Below, one piece after another: positions 23,921 through 35,882 of a DNA stretch of 64,000 nucleotides (positions are counted from its first letter, which is position 1; every line of letters starts with the position of its first letter). The stretch comes from Straminergon stramineum (lineage: Eukaryota; Streptophyta; Bryopsida; Hypnales; Calliergonaceae). A program made the position numbers and the translations under genes. The stretch spans positions 16,869,001 through 16,933,000 of the forward strand of contig OY987266.1 in assembly GCA_963920665.1 (NCBI GenBank). The letters are read 5' to 3'. The notes beneath the pieces are model-generated. The model was not told where the DNA came from, searched no databases, and saw only the letters and a program-made list of their open reading frames with translations.

Positions 23921-24893
23921 TGGACCTAAAAACATGGAATTCCCTTGTGGATAACCAAACATTAACCAAATTTAATATATAAGTTGTTACAAATTTCTAA
24001 AATTCATAGTTATCAAATAATTGGAATATCTAATTCAAAATGTCTATCAAAATTTGAAGAATATTGCAATTTTTCAGTTTATGTAAAAATATATCAAAAT
24101 TGAAATATAATTTTATTTCATTTAGCATGCGGGGGGAAAATCTATGCCACAATAAGCCCAAAATAGACAAGGGTGGACAACAAAATGAAAAAAAACTTGA
24201 AATAATAAATACTTTTTATTTCGTAGAGATGACATTTTTGTCCATGTAGAAAGATTTGATTCATTCCATTTGGATAAGTAATGTGAAAGTTATAAAGCTT
24301 CTTGCTTCGTTGGCAATATTGGCAAATTCTTAAGAAAATCGTGTATTAGATCCCACTGTTTATAAAGTCAACTTTAACAATTTTTCAAAACAAAAATTAG
24401 GAATTGTTTAGTTTTCTTTCTTCAACAATCTCACCTTTGGGATTAGTGTGATTCAATTCAATCTTAGAGCTATCAACAATTGAGTTTTTCCTTCTATCTC
24501 ATACCTACTTTGATATAACAATTTTTCGAAGTATAGAAATTATAGGGGGGTGAGGTTGAATTTGTTTATTGAACTCTCTATTCAATTCTTCAATAAAAAA
24601 AATTACATTCATAATCTTTAGGAAAATAAATGAAGTTAAGAGGATTCAAAGCCTTGTAATCTAGTCAAGGTAGGAACAAAAAAAACTTGTTTTTTTCACT
24701 TTAAATGCTTATATCTTGTGATTAATACAATCAAAGTTTCTGAAATTTCTTCAATTGTGATCATACTAGTCTAGAGCAAGATCCTACAATTGGATATGAA
24801 AAAAAGATGTTTAAATTTTTTGTTGTTAGCATTGAAAATGACATTTGGATTGTTTTTTCACGGAAAAATGGTCTTGGGACTAGAGGGGTCAAA

Positions 24894-25860
24894 GTTTACA
24901 AATTTTTGCTAGTTTTTCATCCAATTTCCCTATTTACTTCTTTAGCAGTAGAAATAGAGGGAGAAAAAGTGGATGAAATTACCCAAACCATCTCCAAAAG
25001 AAGTATAGTGTATTGCCAAGTTCTAGATGTAGTGTTGTAGTTATACCAATATCTATACTTTAAATTAGATTGTTTGTTTTGTTTTGGATTGTGCATCCCT
25101 TGGTCATGTTCATGGTACAATTAGAAAGTTCTTTGCAAGGTGGAGTGCACAAACTTTCTTTAGTGGCATTTGGAAATATGGTGTGAAATGAATTCTTGAG
25201 TTATTTTTTGATCTTAAACTATCTTAAATTATTGGGGGGACTAAATCATGATGAAAAATGGGCCAACGGCACAAGGCTACACTAAGGTAGACCAACCCAA
25301 TTTTGTCTACAACCTAATTCCATCCCCCCTATATGTGGCCTTGATTTTGTTCCATCAAACATTCAATTTTGTCCAAAAAATCATCCAAATTTGTTCTAGA
25401 TTATGACAAAATTAGTGAATTTAATGCCATGGAGGGTAACATGTCAATACAAGATTGGTGAATACTTAAGTGCTAATAGATACATGAAATGGTTGTCATA
25501 GGTTGTTTTTAGGACCTTTGTATGACTTAGTCTATTGGCAATTTTGTAATTTCATGGCAGACCACTTTAGAAATTCATAGAAATTCCAATTTTGATCAGA
25601 AAATTAGAATTCCACTTGGGTTTGACTAAAGAAACAAGCACCCCCCCCTGAAAAACATGTGCCCTTCTTGGAATTGGCCCCAAGGTAGTTAGATTGCAAA
25701 TCAAGGTGGTAGTAGGCTTGTCTAGCTTAGATGAAAACATAGAAAGTGGTCAGTGCATGTATGAACAAAAGCACAGTTCTGTTTTTTCTGATGACCCGCC
25801 TACATTCTATTGTGCTACCAAGGGGACCAACAAGCTCTGGCAAAAGGTGGCCCCCAAATT
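24894..25860. repeat. Intergenic DNA containing a second copy of the 7.8-kb dispersed repeat
   Basis: The copy occupies about 25430-25740 in the same orientation as that at 7815-8130. The remainder is AT-rich with no recognised gene. Composition changes sharply near 25750, where the ceramidase transcription unit begins. Confidence 0.5.
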
Positions 25861-27526
25861 AGGGTTGTTATGACGTAATCGCCAGAACCCTAAATTCATC
25901 ACTACAGTAGCAGAGCAGGTTCAGCGAATCCTTCATCAAGTCTTCGATACGGTACGAGACCCACTGAAGTTACCGCCCGGGAGAGCGAAATCCCGCCGTG
26001 GGATGAGGCGCCAGCTGCTGCGGAGCTTCAGTTTGGGGTCCGTCGACTGGTGACGACTCAGCTCGGTTGGCTGATCCCGGTGGAAAATTTCAGCTTTCTC
26101 GAGTGCTGCTAAGATTGCGACTGAGCGATTGATTCCGCATCTCGTTTCGCTCGCTGTCCCCTTTGTTACTCTGCTTAGGGTTGTCCGCGGAGCTCCTTGT
26201 GTATCGTGCGCGGTCCCTGCCTCGATTAATTCTGAGGTCGTGCCTATTTCTTTTAGGGTTGTTCTCGGTCGGTGTGAGGATTCTTTTGCTGCGCTGCGGA
26301 GGCTGTGGAGGAAAAATTCAATTTTGTAAGTGGTGACTTGACTTGGGTATTGCTGATTTGACCACTGATCGTGAATCTAGAGACACGTGAGAACTTAGGG
26401 AGTGTCGGTATGTGGGAATTTTGAGGCTGTGACTTTCGGTTTCGGAAAGAAGCGACGATGAACGATCTCTGCTCAAGCCAGTTATTGTGATCATTCTTTG
26501 TGTGGAGAGTGAAACACGGAAGAAATTTTTGGTTTATTTTGTCGTTCCTTGCATCTCGGGTATCCTTTATGCACGGACTTGACGAGCTGTTTATCTGAGT
26601 GATTGCACCATGGAATTAGTGTGTGCGCGTGTTGTGACGGGAGTAGAGGTTGTAACCCGCCTTTAGCGGTAGCGGTAGAGAGTTTATGGTATATACCAGT
26701 TGCCCGTTCAACGTCTTCGAGCGGGCATGTTTTAAGGAGTAAAAATTGAGCCGAGGTAAGTTGTGATAGAGATTGCTGGCAAACGTCAGGTTGTGGACTG
26801 TTACCGGCTGGAGCTTCCCTTGGGATTTAATTGCCTGGAGGGACTTTGCGCCATGTTGGGGAAACTGTTCTGCCAGGCATGGTTTGTGAGTTGTCTGAAA
26901 GCAAAGAACAAGGATTAATGGAGAAGATGTTTCCTCTAGGGTTTAGTGTTGGTGTTCCAGCAATCTGTTGTGATAGTGGATCTTCTGATGTTTGCTACGA
27001 CTTCTCATGGTTGCTTGGCTTTATTTCAGCAGGAAGACTCCTACTTTAGGGAGGTACTGGGGAAGTGCACTTGATGGATGGACGAGTAGTTGTGCATCGC
27101 TTTTGTGGGAAGCTTTGGATAATATCTGATCTCTCTCGAGGTCTGGATTCCCGGTTCCTTTTTGGCGGAATAAAGTCGTGCTGGGTCAACTCATTCTGCA
27201 CTCGTGGCCATATTGTAAGGTCCTTCCTGATATAGGATGATGAAAAGGAACGTTCTTGTGTTTAACGTGTTAGAATGGTGGTGGAAGATATCAGAGCAGG
27301 CACATCTGAACGTCTGTTCCCCTCAATTTTTTGGATAGGGTTGTAATTTTTTTTCCTTTGACAGAGAGCATGTTTGATATTTTTCAGGCTTGACTTGAGA
27401 GGGCATAGTGAGTGAGCTCGATTGTGAGCAATAATGAAGAAGATAGTTCTCGCTTGTATAAGTTGAAAAGTTGAGAAGCGGAAGTTTGGAGGTGGGGTCG
27501 GAGTCGTTGAGGCTTTATTCTGTTCA
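25860..27526 (+). promoter_or_regulatory. Long 5' leader and promoter of the alkaline ceramidase gene
   Basis: From about 25860 the DNA becomes GC-richer and carries AACCCTAAATTC, a telo-box-like leader motif. A donor at 26326 (TTTT|GTAAGT) and strong acceptors at 27029 (TTATTTCAG) and 27387 (ATTTTTCAG) suggest a leader intron of about 0.7-1.06 kb. A 16-codon upstream ATG frame (26003-26053) would lie in the leader if transcription starts before it. The coding start at 27527 follows directly. Confidence 0.5.
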
Positions 27527-28641
27527 ATGGCTGGCTCTGAGGGGTATTGGGGGCCGATCACAGCGAGCACTGAGTGGTGTGAGAAGAACTATGAAGTCAC
27601 GCCAATGGTGGCGGAGTTTTACAACACCATATCGAACATCCCGGGGATCCTTCTTGCATTGATAGGCCTATATTACTCCATCAGTCAAAGATTTGAGCGG
27701 CGGTTTAGTGTTCTTCACTTGTCCACGATCGCGTTGGGATTCGGCAGCATCCTCTTCCATGCTACTCTGAAACATGCGTAAGCGTTCATATTCGTCCTCG
27801 TAGAATGCGTTGATAGGCTGCCTTTTTTCCTGGTGTTTTGCAAGATCTGTCGGCTTGACTCAAGACTCTCCTGCTGCTGTGATGTGATATTCCATCCGTC
27901 TTCCTCTTAAGCGCTCATTTTAGTTTTCGGGTGCGTCATGTGGAAGTATCGAAACTATGTCATTGTCAGGTTTCGACAGCCTTGTGATGCGAATGCAATT
28001 TGAGATATTAGGAAGTTCATTTCACGCAGTGGTTGTGCTGGAGCGGAGAATAAATTAAATTGATGATTTACTGACTTGTGGTTATCGTGTTTGCATGGTT
28101 GCCTTGGAAGAGCAGTCAACAGCAGAGTGACGAGACTCCCATGGTGTGGGTGATGCTCCTGTTCATCTACGTGCTGTATTCCCCAGATTGGCATTACCGG
28201 AGTACGATGCCGACTGTACTGTTTCTGTATGGAACCATCTTCGCTATTCTGCACTCACAGTTCAGATTTGTGGTGGGGTTCCAGCTGCATTACGTGTTTC
28301 TAGCGGTGCTGTGTCTTCCAAGGATGTACAAGTATTACATCCACACAACAGATCCTCTGGTGAGGAAACTGGTTCATCGGTACGTTTTGTTCCTGGTTGT
28401 GGGTGCGATATTCTGGCTGGCAGACCGGCACTTGTGCAACCAGATGTCGAAGCTTCCGGTAAACCCTCAAGGGCATGCTTTGTGGCATCTGTTGATGGGT
28501 TTCAATTCGTATTTCGGGAACACATTCTTACTGTATTGCCGAGCTCAGCAGCGCGACTGGAACCCGAGGATAGAGTACTTGCTGGGAGTTCTGCCCTTCG
28601 TGAAGGTTCAGAAGAGCGATATTGGGCGGAAGGAGCAATAG
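27527..28641 (+). CDS. ACER: Alkaline ceramidase (alkaline phytoceramidase), 2 exons, 258 aa
   Basis: This is a seven-transmembrane ER/Golgi hydrolase cleaving (phyto)ceramide to a sphingoid base and a fatty acid; in plants it affects sphingolipid balance, turgor and stress responses. Exon 1 is 27527-27777 and exon 2 is 28116-28641. The intron donor is CATGC|GTAAGC and the acceptor is GAGCAG|TCAACAG. The phase-2 joint restores HAQQQSDETP, as in other plant ceramidases. Residues homologous to the human ACER3 active site are present: S74, H78, D89, H204 and H208 (zinc site in LFHATLKH and GHALWHLL). The N-terminal calcium loop is kept (STEWCEKNY, E30), with Glu16 where ACER3 has Asp. Hydrophobic segments run through the protein (for example residues 38-50, 61-77, 94-106 and 117-130). 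Length matches the family, and no damage is visible. Confidence 0.95.
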
Positions 28642-29280
28642 CAGGATGACATACGACTGATAGGTGCTTTGTCTGGCGTCTTGTAGGCGCCCGGTCTTCG
28701 ACCAGCTACAGTTATTAGAAATTTAATGTGAGATTCAACGAATGTAATATAACCTTGTTTTTTTGTATCATTGGTACGGGCAACATTAATAGCTTGGAGC
28801 CATTTGGTTCTCGTTCTGTAATTTAGTGTCTTGTGGTGGATTTATAGCACCAAGAATTGTCTGGTCCGCTGAGGTTTAGGTGTAGGCCGATCGCCAAAGC
28901 GTGTGCATGTGCCTTTAGCTGTTCGAACGACTCTCTGGAGGGCAGCGTGCTAACTCGAGAGTTGACGAATATGGAAGTTCGAGGGCTCATTTTCAGATTT
29001 ATGAAATAATGTTATCAGTGGATGTGGCCATCACATTCGCAAGTGTGTCTTCCATGAGGTGGAAGTACTCAATTCTCTTATACCTGCGTTAACCCTGGAA
29101 CGCCCACAGTGGCGCTTGGATGGTTTCAGATGAGCAGTATGTGATGAACATTGTTTTTCCATCCAATGTTTTTTGAGACCTTTTTGAATGTGTACACAAG
29201 GTGTTGAAGGAAATAATCTCATTGTATTATTGGCTATTGTATAGGAGAAGATGCCAAAAAAATGGATCATGAATAAAGCC
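28642..29280 (+). other. Ceramidase 3' UTR
   Basis: The DNA remains moderately GC-rich until about 29280, where AT-rich repeats begin. AATAAA at about 29270 (ATGAATAAAGCC) is a candidate polyadenylation signal at that boundary. No further coding sequence was recognised. Confidence 0.4.
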
Positions 29281-29657
29281 TATTCAGTGTATTTTGTGAA
29301 TTTACTCTTACTCTTCCTCATAATTTTAGCCATAAAAAAGATATTTTTGGATTTAAGCCCATCTATAATCAATCGAAGTTTATGCAGTGTTGTTTCTCCT
29401 CCAATTTGAAAATTTGAAGAATTCTTATATTTGAATATTCTATTCCAATTTGAATTTAAAGTTTGTGTACTAATTTTCTAATTATAGAGTGACTGATGGA
29501 GATTTGTTTCTCACCATGATGAACTACACTATATTGTACATGTACATCCAAGATTAAAATTTCAGATTTTAAAAGCATATATGTATTTAATATGAATTTT
29601 TTCACTTTTTTTTGAGAAATACATGACAATTTCAAATTTTCAAAAAGAATTCATAAT

Positions 29658-30303
29658 CCCTAAATGTCCAACCCTTTATTGAGCTTCTGTGAATTTCCTC
29701 TAAATTGAACAAAGAGCCAACAATTTGATAAGTTGTATTAATTTTTTTGGAATTGTAATCATACAAATTCAAATTAGACATGTTAGAGATCACATAGGAA
29801 AAGAAAACACATCAATAACATTCATGAATTGAAAGATTATAATGTTTGATCATGAGGGTGTTAAAACTACAAAAGTGCTTTGAAGTCTTTCGATCCTCTT
29901 TTTACATGTCAAATCTAAAAAATAGGTCACCAAAAAAATATGAGGTTAGAGGGCTTAACATGCATAACTCCAACCAATTTATGGCTTAGCAAAATCTATT
30001 CTATAATTTTTTTAAATGAATTTCTAATGTGATTTTTGCTCCAAGATCTAGTGTATTTGAGGCTCATTTCCAAGAGCCCTCAACACTGTGGAAAGTCAAG
30101 ATTGCAATGGACGCCCTTTGCACAAAATTTTGAATAGAAGAATCATAATCAATAATTTTCAAAATTGGATTTTTATTGCTAAAACTGGACTTCTAAAAGA
30201 ATCTTTTAAAAATACAAATTACTAAAAATAGCAAATTGGTTAGGTTTTATTTAACTTCAAAGTATTAACAACGCCAAAATTTGGTGTCTCAGGTATTTAG
30301 GGG
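29658..30303. mobile_element. TTAA-flanked MITE, full-length but decayed copy
   Basis: It starts CCCTAAATGTCC and ends GGTATTTAGGGG followed by TTAA (30304-30307); the left flank reads ATAA. The interior aligns along its whole length with the element at 63110-63746 in the opposite orientation, including AGTCAAGATTGCAATGG and AAGATCTAGTGTATTTGAGG. No coding sequence. Confidence 0.75.
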
Positions 30304-31129
30304 TTAAAATTGCATCACATAAAAAACATGTGGTCTCAATCTTCTTTGAATGATATAATAAAGCAATTTCCATTCATAATTAGTGGCAGATAGAGAAAAG
30401 AAAGAAAAATATATTGAGGCTTAGAATATAATCATGAGCCTTTTCTTTTAAGAGTTAACATTATAGGGGGATTATAGCCCTTTTTCAAGATTCTCTGCCT
30501 TAATGTTTGTGTCAAACCTTGCAATTCTTGCTCCACAAGATTTTTATTGAATTATTTCATACATGATTCTTCTCTCAATCTCTCCAAGGTACCAACCTTG
30601 ATTTTTTACATAGAGTTTTAGAATTCTATTATGAAATCTTCTTCTCTCTTGGGACAAATTTGATTGTAAGTGTCCTTCATGCACGAGGGATTAGAAAGAT
30701 ATTGGGTATGATATAAAGGGCCCTCTCTATATAGAATTTCTCATTTGAAATGCTTCAATAATTGTTTGGTATAAGGTGTTTATCTACTCTGTATGTTAAA
30801 AGTATATTTAATTAAAACATAATATATTGCACTATATTGTTGACAAAAAGAAACAGTGGTTTGATGACAATCTATATCAACTCTATTTTGTTACCAATTA
30901 GAAATTAATGACTGAACCTCTCTATTTCAAGAACATATTTGAAAGGTTGGAACCCATTGGGAATAACCTTGAGAGAACTTCAATTCATACACAAAATATA
31001 CACAATCCCTAAAGTAGATGAATGGACATGGTGTGGAACAAAAAGGAAGACAACTCTTGAGTGCCAAGAAAGACATCAACAAGATGCTACAAACCCAATA
31101 TGATGGACAAGCACAAATGTATATGCACC

Positions 31130-31406
31130 TAAAACAACTATAACTACGCATCATTACTATTATATGACAAGATTTCTTTTTATTGGGTTGTATTGGCAAG
31201 CAAAAGGTGATTCTGACACACAATTTACCATGCTTTACTTGAACACTAAGGTAGAATATTATGCCATGCGACTGATTGTGCCACTTCAAGTCATCATGTA
31301 TTACTTGACTACATTTGATAATTTAAAATGTACACTACTAATGCATAGTAGTAAAAATAGTGTGATTTTTCAATTGTGTCAAAAAATAGCCGGTCTACTG
31401 CCTTAA
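31130..31406 (+). pseudogene. Copia-type retrotransposon RNase H remnant
   Basis: The frame reads YWQAKGDSD..FTMLYLNTKVEYYAM, then a hydrophobic stretch and MHSSKNSVIF. This follows the Copia RNase H pattern (SWxSKxQ..VALSSTEAEYxA.. then CDNxSAI) with substitutions. Only this fragment survives, without LTRs or integrase. It is degenerate and the family call is tentative. Confidence 0.4.
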
Positions 31407-31542
31407 ACAAATAAATTATGAAATTTCAATTGAAGAACCAAGAATAGGTGTACCTTAAATTGACACTAGGTTCTAATGTTTAGATATCATACATCTTCAA
31501 AATTGACATTGTCATTCTAGGTAAGATTCAATGTGTAACATT

Positions 31543-31621
31543 CACTACAAGAAAATAGTGTTTGAATTGGCAAATCCGAATTGACTAACAGTGTCCAAAT
31601 TGACATTGCTCCCTTGTAGTG
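31543..31621. mobile_element. Very short CACTA-type MITE, 79 bp, target duplication ATT
   Basis: The ends are CACTACAAGAAAA and CCCTTGTAGTG. ATT flanks both sides (31540-31542 and 31622-31624). The interior is partly self-complementary around GAATTGG/CCAAATT. The trinucleotide target and terminus match the element at 21904-22107, but the interior differs. Confidence 0.8.
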
Positions 31622-32179
31622 ATTTTTTTTATTAATGATGGTTTTGACCTTACAAATACAATTTGAAAATTTTGTGCTAGTGTAAAACCAATGAAAATGT
31701 GTAATAGAATTATAGGTAAAGTTGCTTAAATGGACCTCAAGGCATCAAAGACCCTTTCCAAGAATTTGTTGGAATTGATGAGTGTTGACAACATCAAGTG
31801 TCCAAAGTGGATGAATCTCATTCTATCAATTCCAATTGATTTTAGGGTACATTCCATCCCTCTAATGACAATAGAATAGGGCACATGTGGGCTATATGCA
31901 ATGTTTTCAAAGCACAAAATGTTAAGTACACCTAATGGTGACTTGTTATACAACCACTGTCTCTACAAATGAAGAGTTAGATCAAGTCTAAGTCTGAAAG
32001 CTTATCCCTTGAGCGCCCCAGCTACAAGCTATCCATCCTTGGTGGACCACCATCCATGGAAATTCCCATGCCATAGCGAGTGCAAAACTAACATTGGAGG
32101 GGTTTCACTATTGAAAGTCCAAGAGCAATGGGGAAAAAATTTGGAAAGACTTGACTGCATAATTGTGGAGGTTATAATG

Positions 32180-32330
32180 GTCAAAGTATGTAGGAAAATG
32201 GTTAGTAGTGCAATTTCGGGGGAGATTTTGCACTTTGGAATGACACCTGGGTCGGAGGAAAGGGATCTCTATTCTTGAATTTTTGGCAGGGGATGTGGAG
32301 TCAACAAGCATCTTACCACCTACCAAATTT
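32180..32330 (+). pseudogene. LINE reverse-transcriptase C-terminal remnant
   Basis: In the frame starting at 32218 the translation is GGDFALWNDTWVGGKGSLF. This follows the plant LINE pattern G(N/D)G..xxFWxDxWxGxxxL found just after the reverse transcriptase. The surrounding frame is broken by frameshifts and stops, so this is a decayed fragment. Confidence 0.35.
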
Positions 32331-32526
32331 CAAGATCACATGATACGTGCAACATTTATCACACACTTGAATCCTTGAAGGTTATGGTGCCTTTGCAAAA
32401 GTTGAACAAGGAAATGTAGATTTCTAAATAATGCAAAAGACTTTGTCTATATGCACCCACCATTCTCACCCACTTAACAAAATATATTAAAGAACTAAAA
32501 ATGAAAAATGAAAAAATGAAAAAATG

Positions 32527-32686
32527 AAAAAATAATATTCTTATTTTTTTCAAAAATAATATTCTTATTTTTTTCAAAAATAATATTCTTATTTTTTTCA
32601 AAAATAATATTCTTATTTTTTTCAAAAATAATATTCTTATTTTTTTCAAAAATAATATTCTTATTTTTTTCAAAAATAATATTTCA
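32527..32686. repeat. 24-bp tandem repeat, about 6 perfect units
   Basis: The unit AATAATATTCTTATTTTTTT plus CAAA repeats without mismatch about six times, then breaks down into a partial unit. The reverse strand reads as a periodic KKIRILFL peptide, a by-product of the 24-bp period. Perfect identity indicates recent expansion. Confidence 0.95.
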
Positions 32687-32699
32687 AAAATATTTTTTT

Positions 32700-34798
32700 A
32701 TTAATATTTGACATGGCCGTCAATTGGCCATGTTAGCCACGTACAGACGTTGAGTTCCCACAGTTTGAGAACTTGTTGGAACTTGTGGTCTTCCAAACTA
32801 GCTAAATCCCTTCTAATGTCCCCATACTCTTTCCGGGGCACTACAACTATGATCCACAGGCATCTTAGGCCAAAATAAATTATGAAAGACGAAATTTTGG
32901 CATGTAGGGCATGTAGGGGTTAATTTAAATAAACTACAATTATAGTAGTATCTTTTGGTATTTTGAGTCTATGTTTTGATTTTTCAAAAAATTTAATATA
33001 ATATCATTTAACAATATGAAAGCCAAGTGTGAAAAAATACATCTCATATAAATTTTTTCTAATTCTTTTTTATTTAACCTACATGGATCTTCTAGCCACA
33101 AGCTATTTAGAAAATCTTAAAATTCGTACATCTTTGCATTGTATTTTTTTTCCGATTTTTAAAAGTATATTGTAGCTTATCTATACATTAGAGTTTCTAA
33201 AATTTAATTTATATCTTCTTAATTCATAAGAATTCATTAAATTTTTATTTTTTTTCAAAATTACCATTTAAATAATAATTGCCCAATGCCCACATTGTGT
33301 ACTATTAATGCAACCCTAGTTTTAAACTCATTAGAGTATACATCACATGAAAACTTCCTACATAGTAAATAGATTTTTGAAGCTATAACTATGGATCTAT
33401 CCACAATCAATCCTAGGCCTTTATGTTCAAAGAGTGTATATTTATTGACAATTGCTTAATAGTTAATATTATTTGCTAGACAATGGAGGTGGAGCCCACA
33501 TCATATTTAAAAAATAATTATTTCTAACTTTTTGATTACCTAAAAGTTTGGCATAGCTCATTACTCATGCTTGTACACAAGCTCTATTTATCATTTGATG
33601 TCAATTCATTTTGATTTGATAGACCCACAAACTATCAATCTATCATTGATCTTCGCAATATTTTTTATTTTTTTGATTGAAGTTAATATCTTCAAGTCTA
33701 AACTTTGTACTTTGGAATCAAAGATTTTCTTGAAGGTTATAGTCCATTTGTTCAAGGATGTTCTCTGTCTCCAATTGAAATCAATAAAAAGAATTTGGAT
33801 CCTTAGGTGTTTGCAATTTTTTTGGAACCTTAATCATTGTACAACATGAGCTTTAGTATTCATACTCAAGTGGATTTAGTTCCAATCACTTTTGTTGTTA
33901 ATGTTGAAGGATTTGCCTTAGTCATTATGTTTCGATTGAATCTTAGGTTTCAATTGTCTAAGGAGTCCATACTTGTCAATGAAGAGGTCTTTGAGCTTAT
34001 TGGCGAATTGTCCCACACCCTAGGTCAAGAGGTCATTTCTATAAGCAATAGTAGAGAGCGACATTTGAGACCTAGGAGATATTGAGCCTATGGAGTACTA
34101 GAATCTATCATGATTGCATCCACAAAGGTCACAACACCTCATTGTTCCTCCACATCTACCTTTCTACCTTTCAAACTCTTCTACCTTCTACAATGAAGAT
34201 TGAGCCCCATATATAAGACTTCTTGAAGATTTTGATGATGCATATCCACCGATTAATTAAGTTTTTTTGTACTAAGGAATCCTACTCCATATAGTTAGAA
34301 TGCGAGTTCATTCATGAAGTCATAGCCAAAGTGTTCTACTTCTAAGCTTCTAGAGGGACTATTATCCGTCTCATGTCTATAAAAGCTTCATTGCACAAAA
34401 GAGTCATAAAATCCATTCAAGAGGATTGGTTACGACACAATTAGCACTCAATAAGTGGAAGTTCTTCCACCTCTTTTTAATGGCAATGTCACTTTTTTAT
34501 TACCACCTCTAGGATTCTCATGTTTGTAGTCATAGGCTAAGTTACTAAATGGGATAGAGAAGAAATACGATGGGCATGTGTGGTCTTCAACCAATACTAC
34601 AACATGAAGAACAACAATGGATTTACATTTTGAATATCATATTTAGGCTACTTGTGGTGAGAGAACTGGGAGAGCAAGTACCTTATGTGGGTCCAATGTA
34701 TGGCTTTTGTGAGGTCTTATGTGTCTCACAACTTGCCTTGCTACAATTTACTTTGTTGTTGGAAGGAAGAATATGGGGTATGCATGCATCTACTTGGT
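32700..34798. other. Intergenic DNA without a supported gene
   Basis: Several 60-90 codon frames exist (for example 33571-33849 and 33837-34085) but none resembles a family I know and none has convincing splice context. It is probably old transposon debris. Confidence 0.4.
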
Positions 34799-34807
34799 AT
34801 TCATGAG

Positions 34808-35882
34808 GTGAGACGTTAAATTGTGCCCACGAAAGCTGATCTAGCTTGACATTGTCCGGGCCTCGACCATCGGACCCAGCCGCGGGTCATAGGACCACGA
34901 CCCCGTAGGGCCTCAACTGTGCAGGACCACAACCTATAGGACTGCGACCTCGATGGAAGTTAGGAGGAGGAGGACGACCTCCCACGTCCTTCCTAGGGTA
35001 GCAATTTTAGAGTAGTTGTATATATCCCACATTGTTTGTTTTCCTTCCTACCGCCCAAAATGTATATAAAGAGGTGTCTTGGCAAATCAAAACACAAACT
35101 ATGAATGACTTTTGAAGAAAGTGAAGTAAATGTGATGCCACGTTAGTGTGGGCCCATTTGAAGTGGATGATTTAACATCTTGTGAATAAAGATAATATCC
35201 TAAGAATTTTTTCAAGTTTTACTAAAACATCATTTTTTGGTACAATTCAAACAAAAAAATTTTGAAGTTCTAAAAAGACATAAAATTCAGTTCCTTTCCA
35301 AATGAAATTTTTGATAACCCCCAAATAGCTAAAGTGTCCATTTTGTGTGAGACCCTTAGAGCAATGAAATTGTCTTTAAGTACAAAGTTAGGAGACAGAC
35401 ATGGGCTGAACTTCAAAATTTTTTTGTTTGAATTGTACCAAAAAATGATGTTTTAGTAAAACTTGAAAAAATTCTTAGGATATTATCTTTATTCACAAGA
35501 TGTTAAATCATCCATTTCAAATGGGCCCACACTAACGTGGCATCACATTTACTTCACTTTCTTCAAAAGTCATTCATAGTTTGTGTTTTGATTTGCCAAG
35601 ACACCTCTTTATATATATTTTGGGCGGTAGGAAGGAAAACAAACAATGTGGGATATATACAACTACTCTAAAATTGCCACCCTAGGAAGGACGTGGGAGG
35701 TTGTCCTCCTCCTCCTAACTTTTGTCGGGGTCGCAATCTTGCAGGTTGTGGTCCTGCACAGTTGAGGTCCTATGGGGTCATGGTCCTGTGACCTGCGCCC
35801 GCGGCCGGGTCCGGGTCCGACGGTCGAGGCTCGAACAGTGTCAGGCTAGATCAACTTTCGTGGGCATGATTTAACGTCTCGC
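34808..35882. mobile_element. Mutator-like foldback element with about 470-bp inverted arms and 9-bp target duplication
   Basis: The left arm begins GTGAGACGTTAAAT; the right arm, read inverted, begins GCGAGACGTTAAAT. The arms stay closely similar for about 470 bp, to AAAACATCATTTTTTGGTA and GAATTGTACC-type blocks, leaving a spacer of about 130 bp. The 9-mer ATTCATGAG flanks both ends (34799-34807 and 35883-35891). A 9-bp duplication with long terminal inverted repeats is the Mutator (MULE) pattern. Each arm is GC-rich distally and contains a TATA-like TATATAAAG/TATATATAT region (left TGTATATAAAGAGG). No transposase is present, so it is non-autonomous. An arrangement of two inverted LTRs was considered less likely because the right terminus does not give TG..CA ends and the duplication is too long. 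Confidence 0.8.

Larger units (their letters stand above)
20730..24893. mobile_element. Long-terminal-inverted-repeat DNA element (non-autonomous, degenerate), about 4.2 kb
   Basis: The first and last roughly 530-600 bp are inverted relatives of each other. AAGCAAGAAGCTTTATAA at about 21268 corresponds to TTATAAAGCTTCTTGCTT at about 24290. GTCATTTTCAAT near 20782 matches the reverse complement of 24832-24845. CAACAACAAAAA.TTA and CATCTTTTTTTT blocks match likewise. The ends read roughly AACCCCCTAAAG and, inverted, TGACCCCTCTAG. No transposase frame remains inside. A CACTA MITE (21904-22107) is nested within it. Part of the interior (23225-23920) recurs at 37425-38095. The superfamily is unassigned and boundaries are approximate. 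Confidence 0.6.

Noticed and set aside
32359..32673. 104-codon frame with a periodic KKIRILFL peptide
   Set aside because: It is the translation of the 24-bp minisatellite, not a protein-coding gene.
32527..32686. CRISPR-like regular repeats
   Set aside because: The units are contiguous with no spacers and the genome is eukaryotic.
33571..34085. Two adjacent 80-90 codon frames
   Set aside because: AT-rich, hydrophobic chance translations without motifs; no splice sites join them convincingly.
34808..35882. Pair of LTRs or a TRIM retroelement
   Set aside because: The two arms are inverted rather than direct. The termini are not TG..CA on both sides, and the 9-bp duplication exceeds the 4-6 bp typical of LTR elements.
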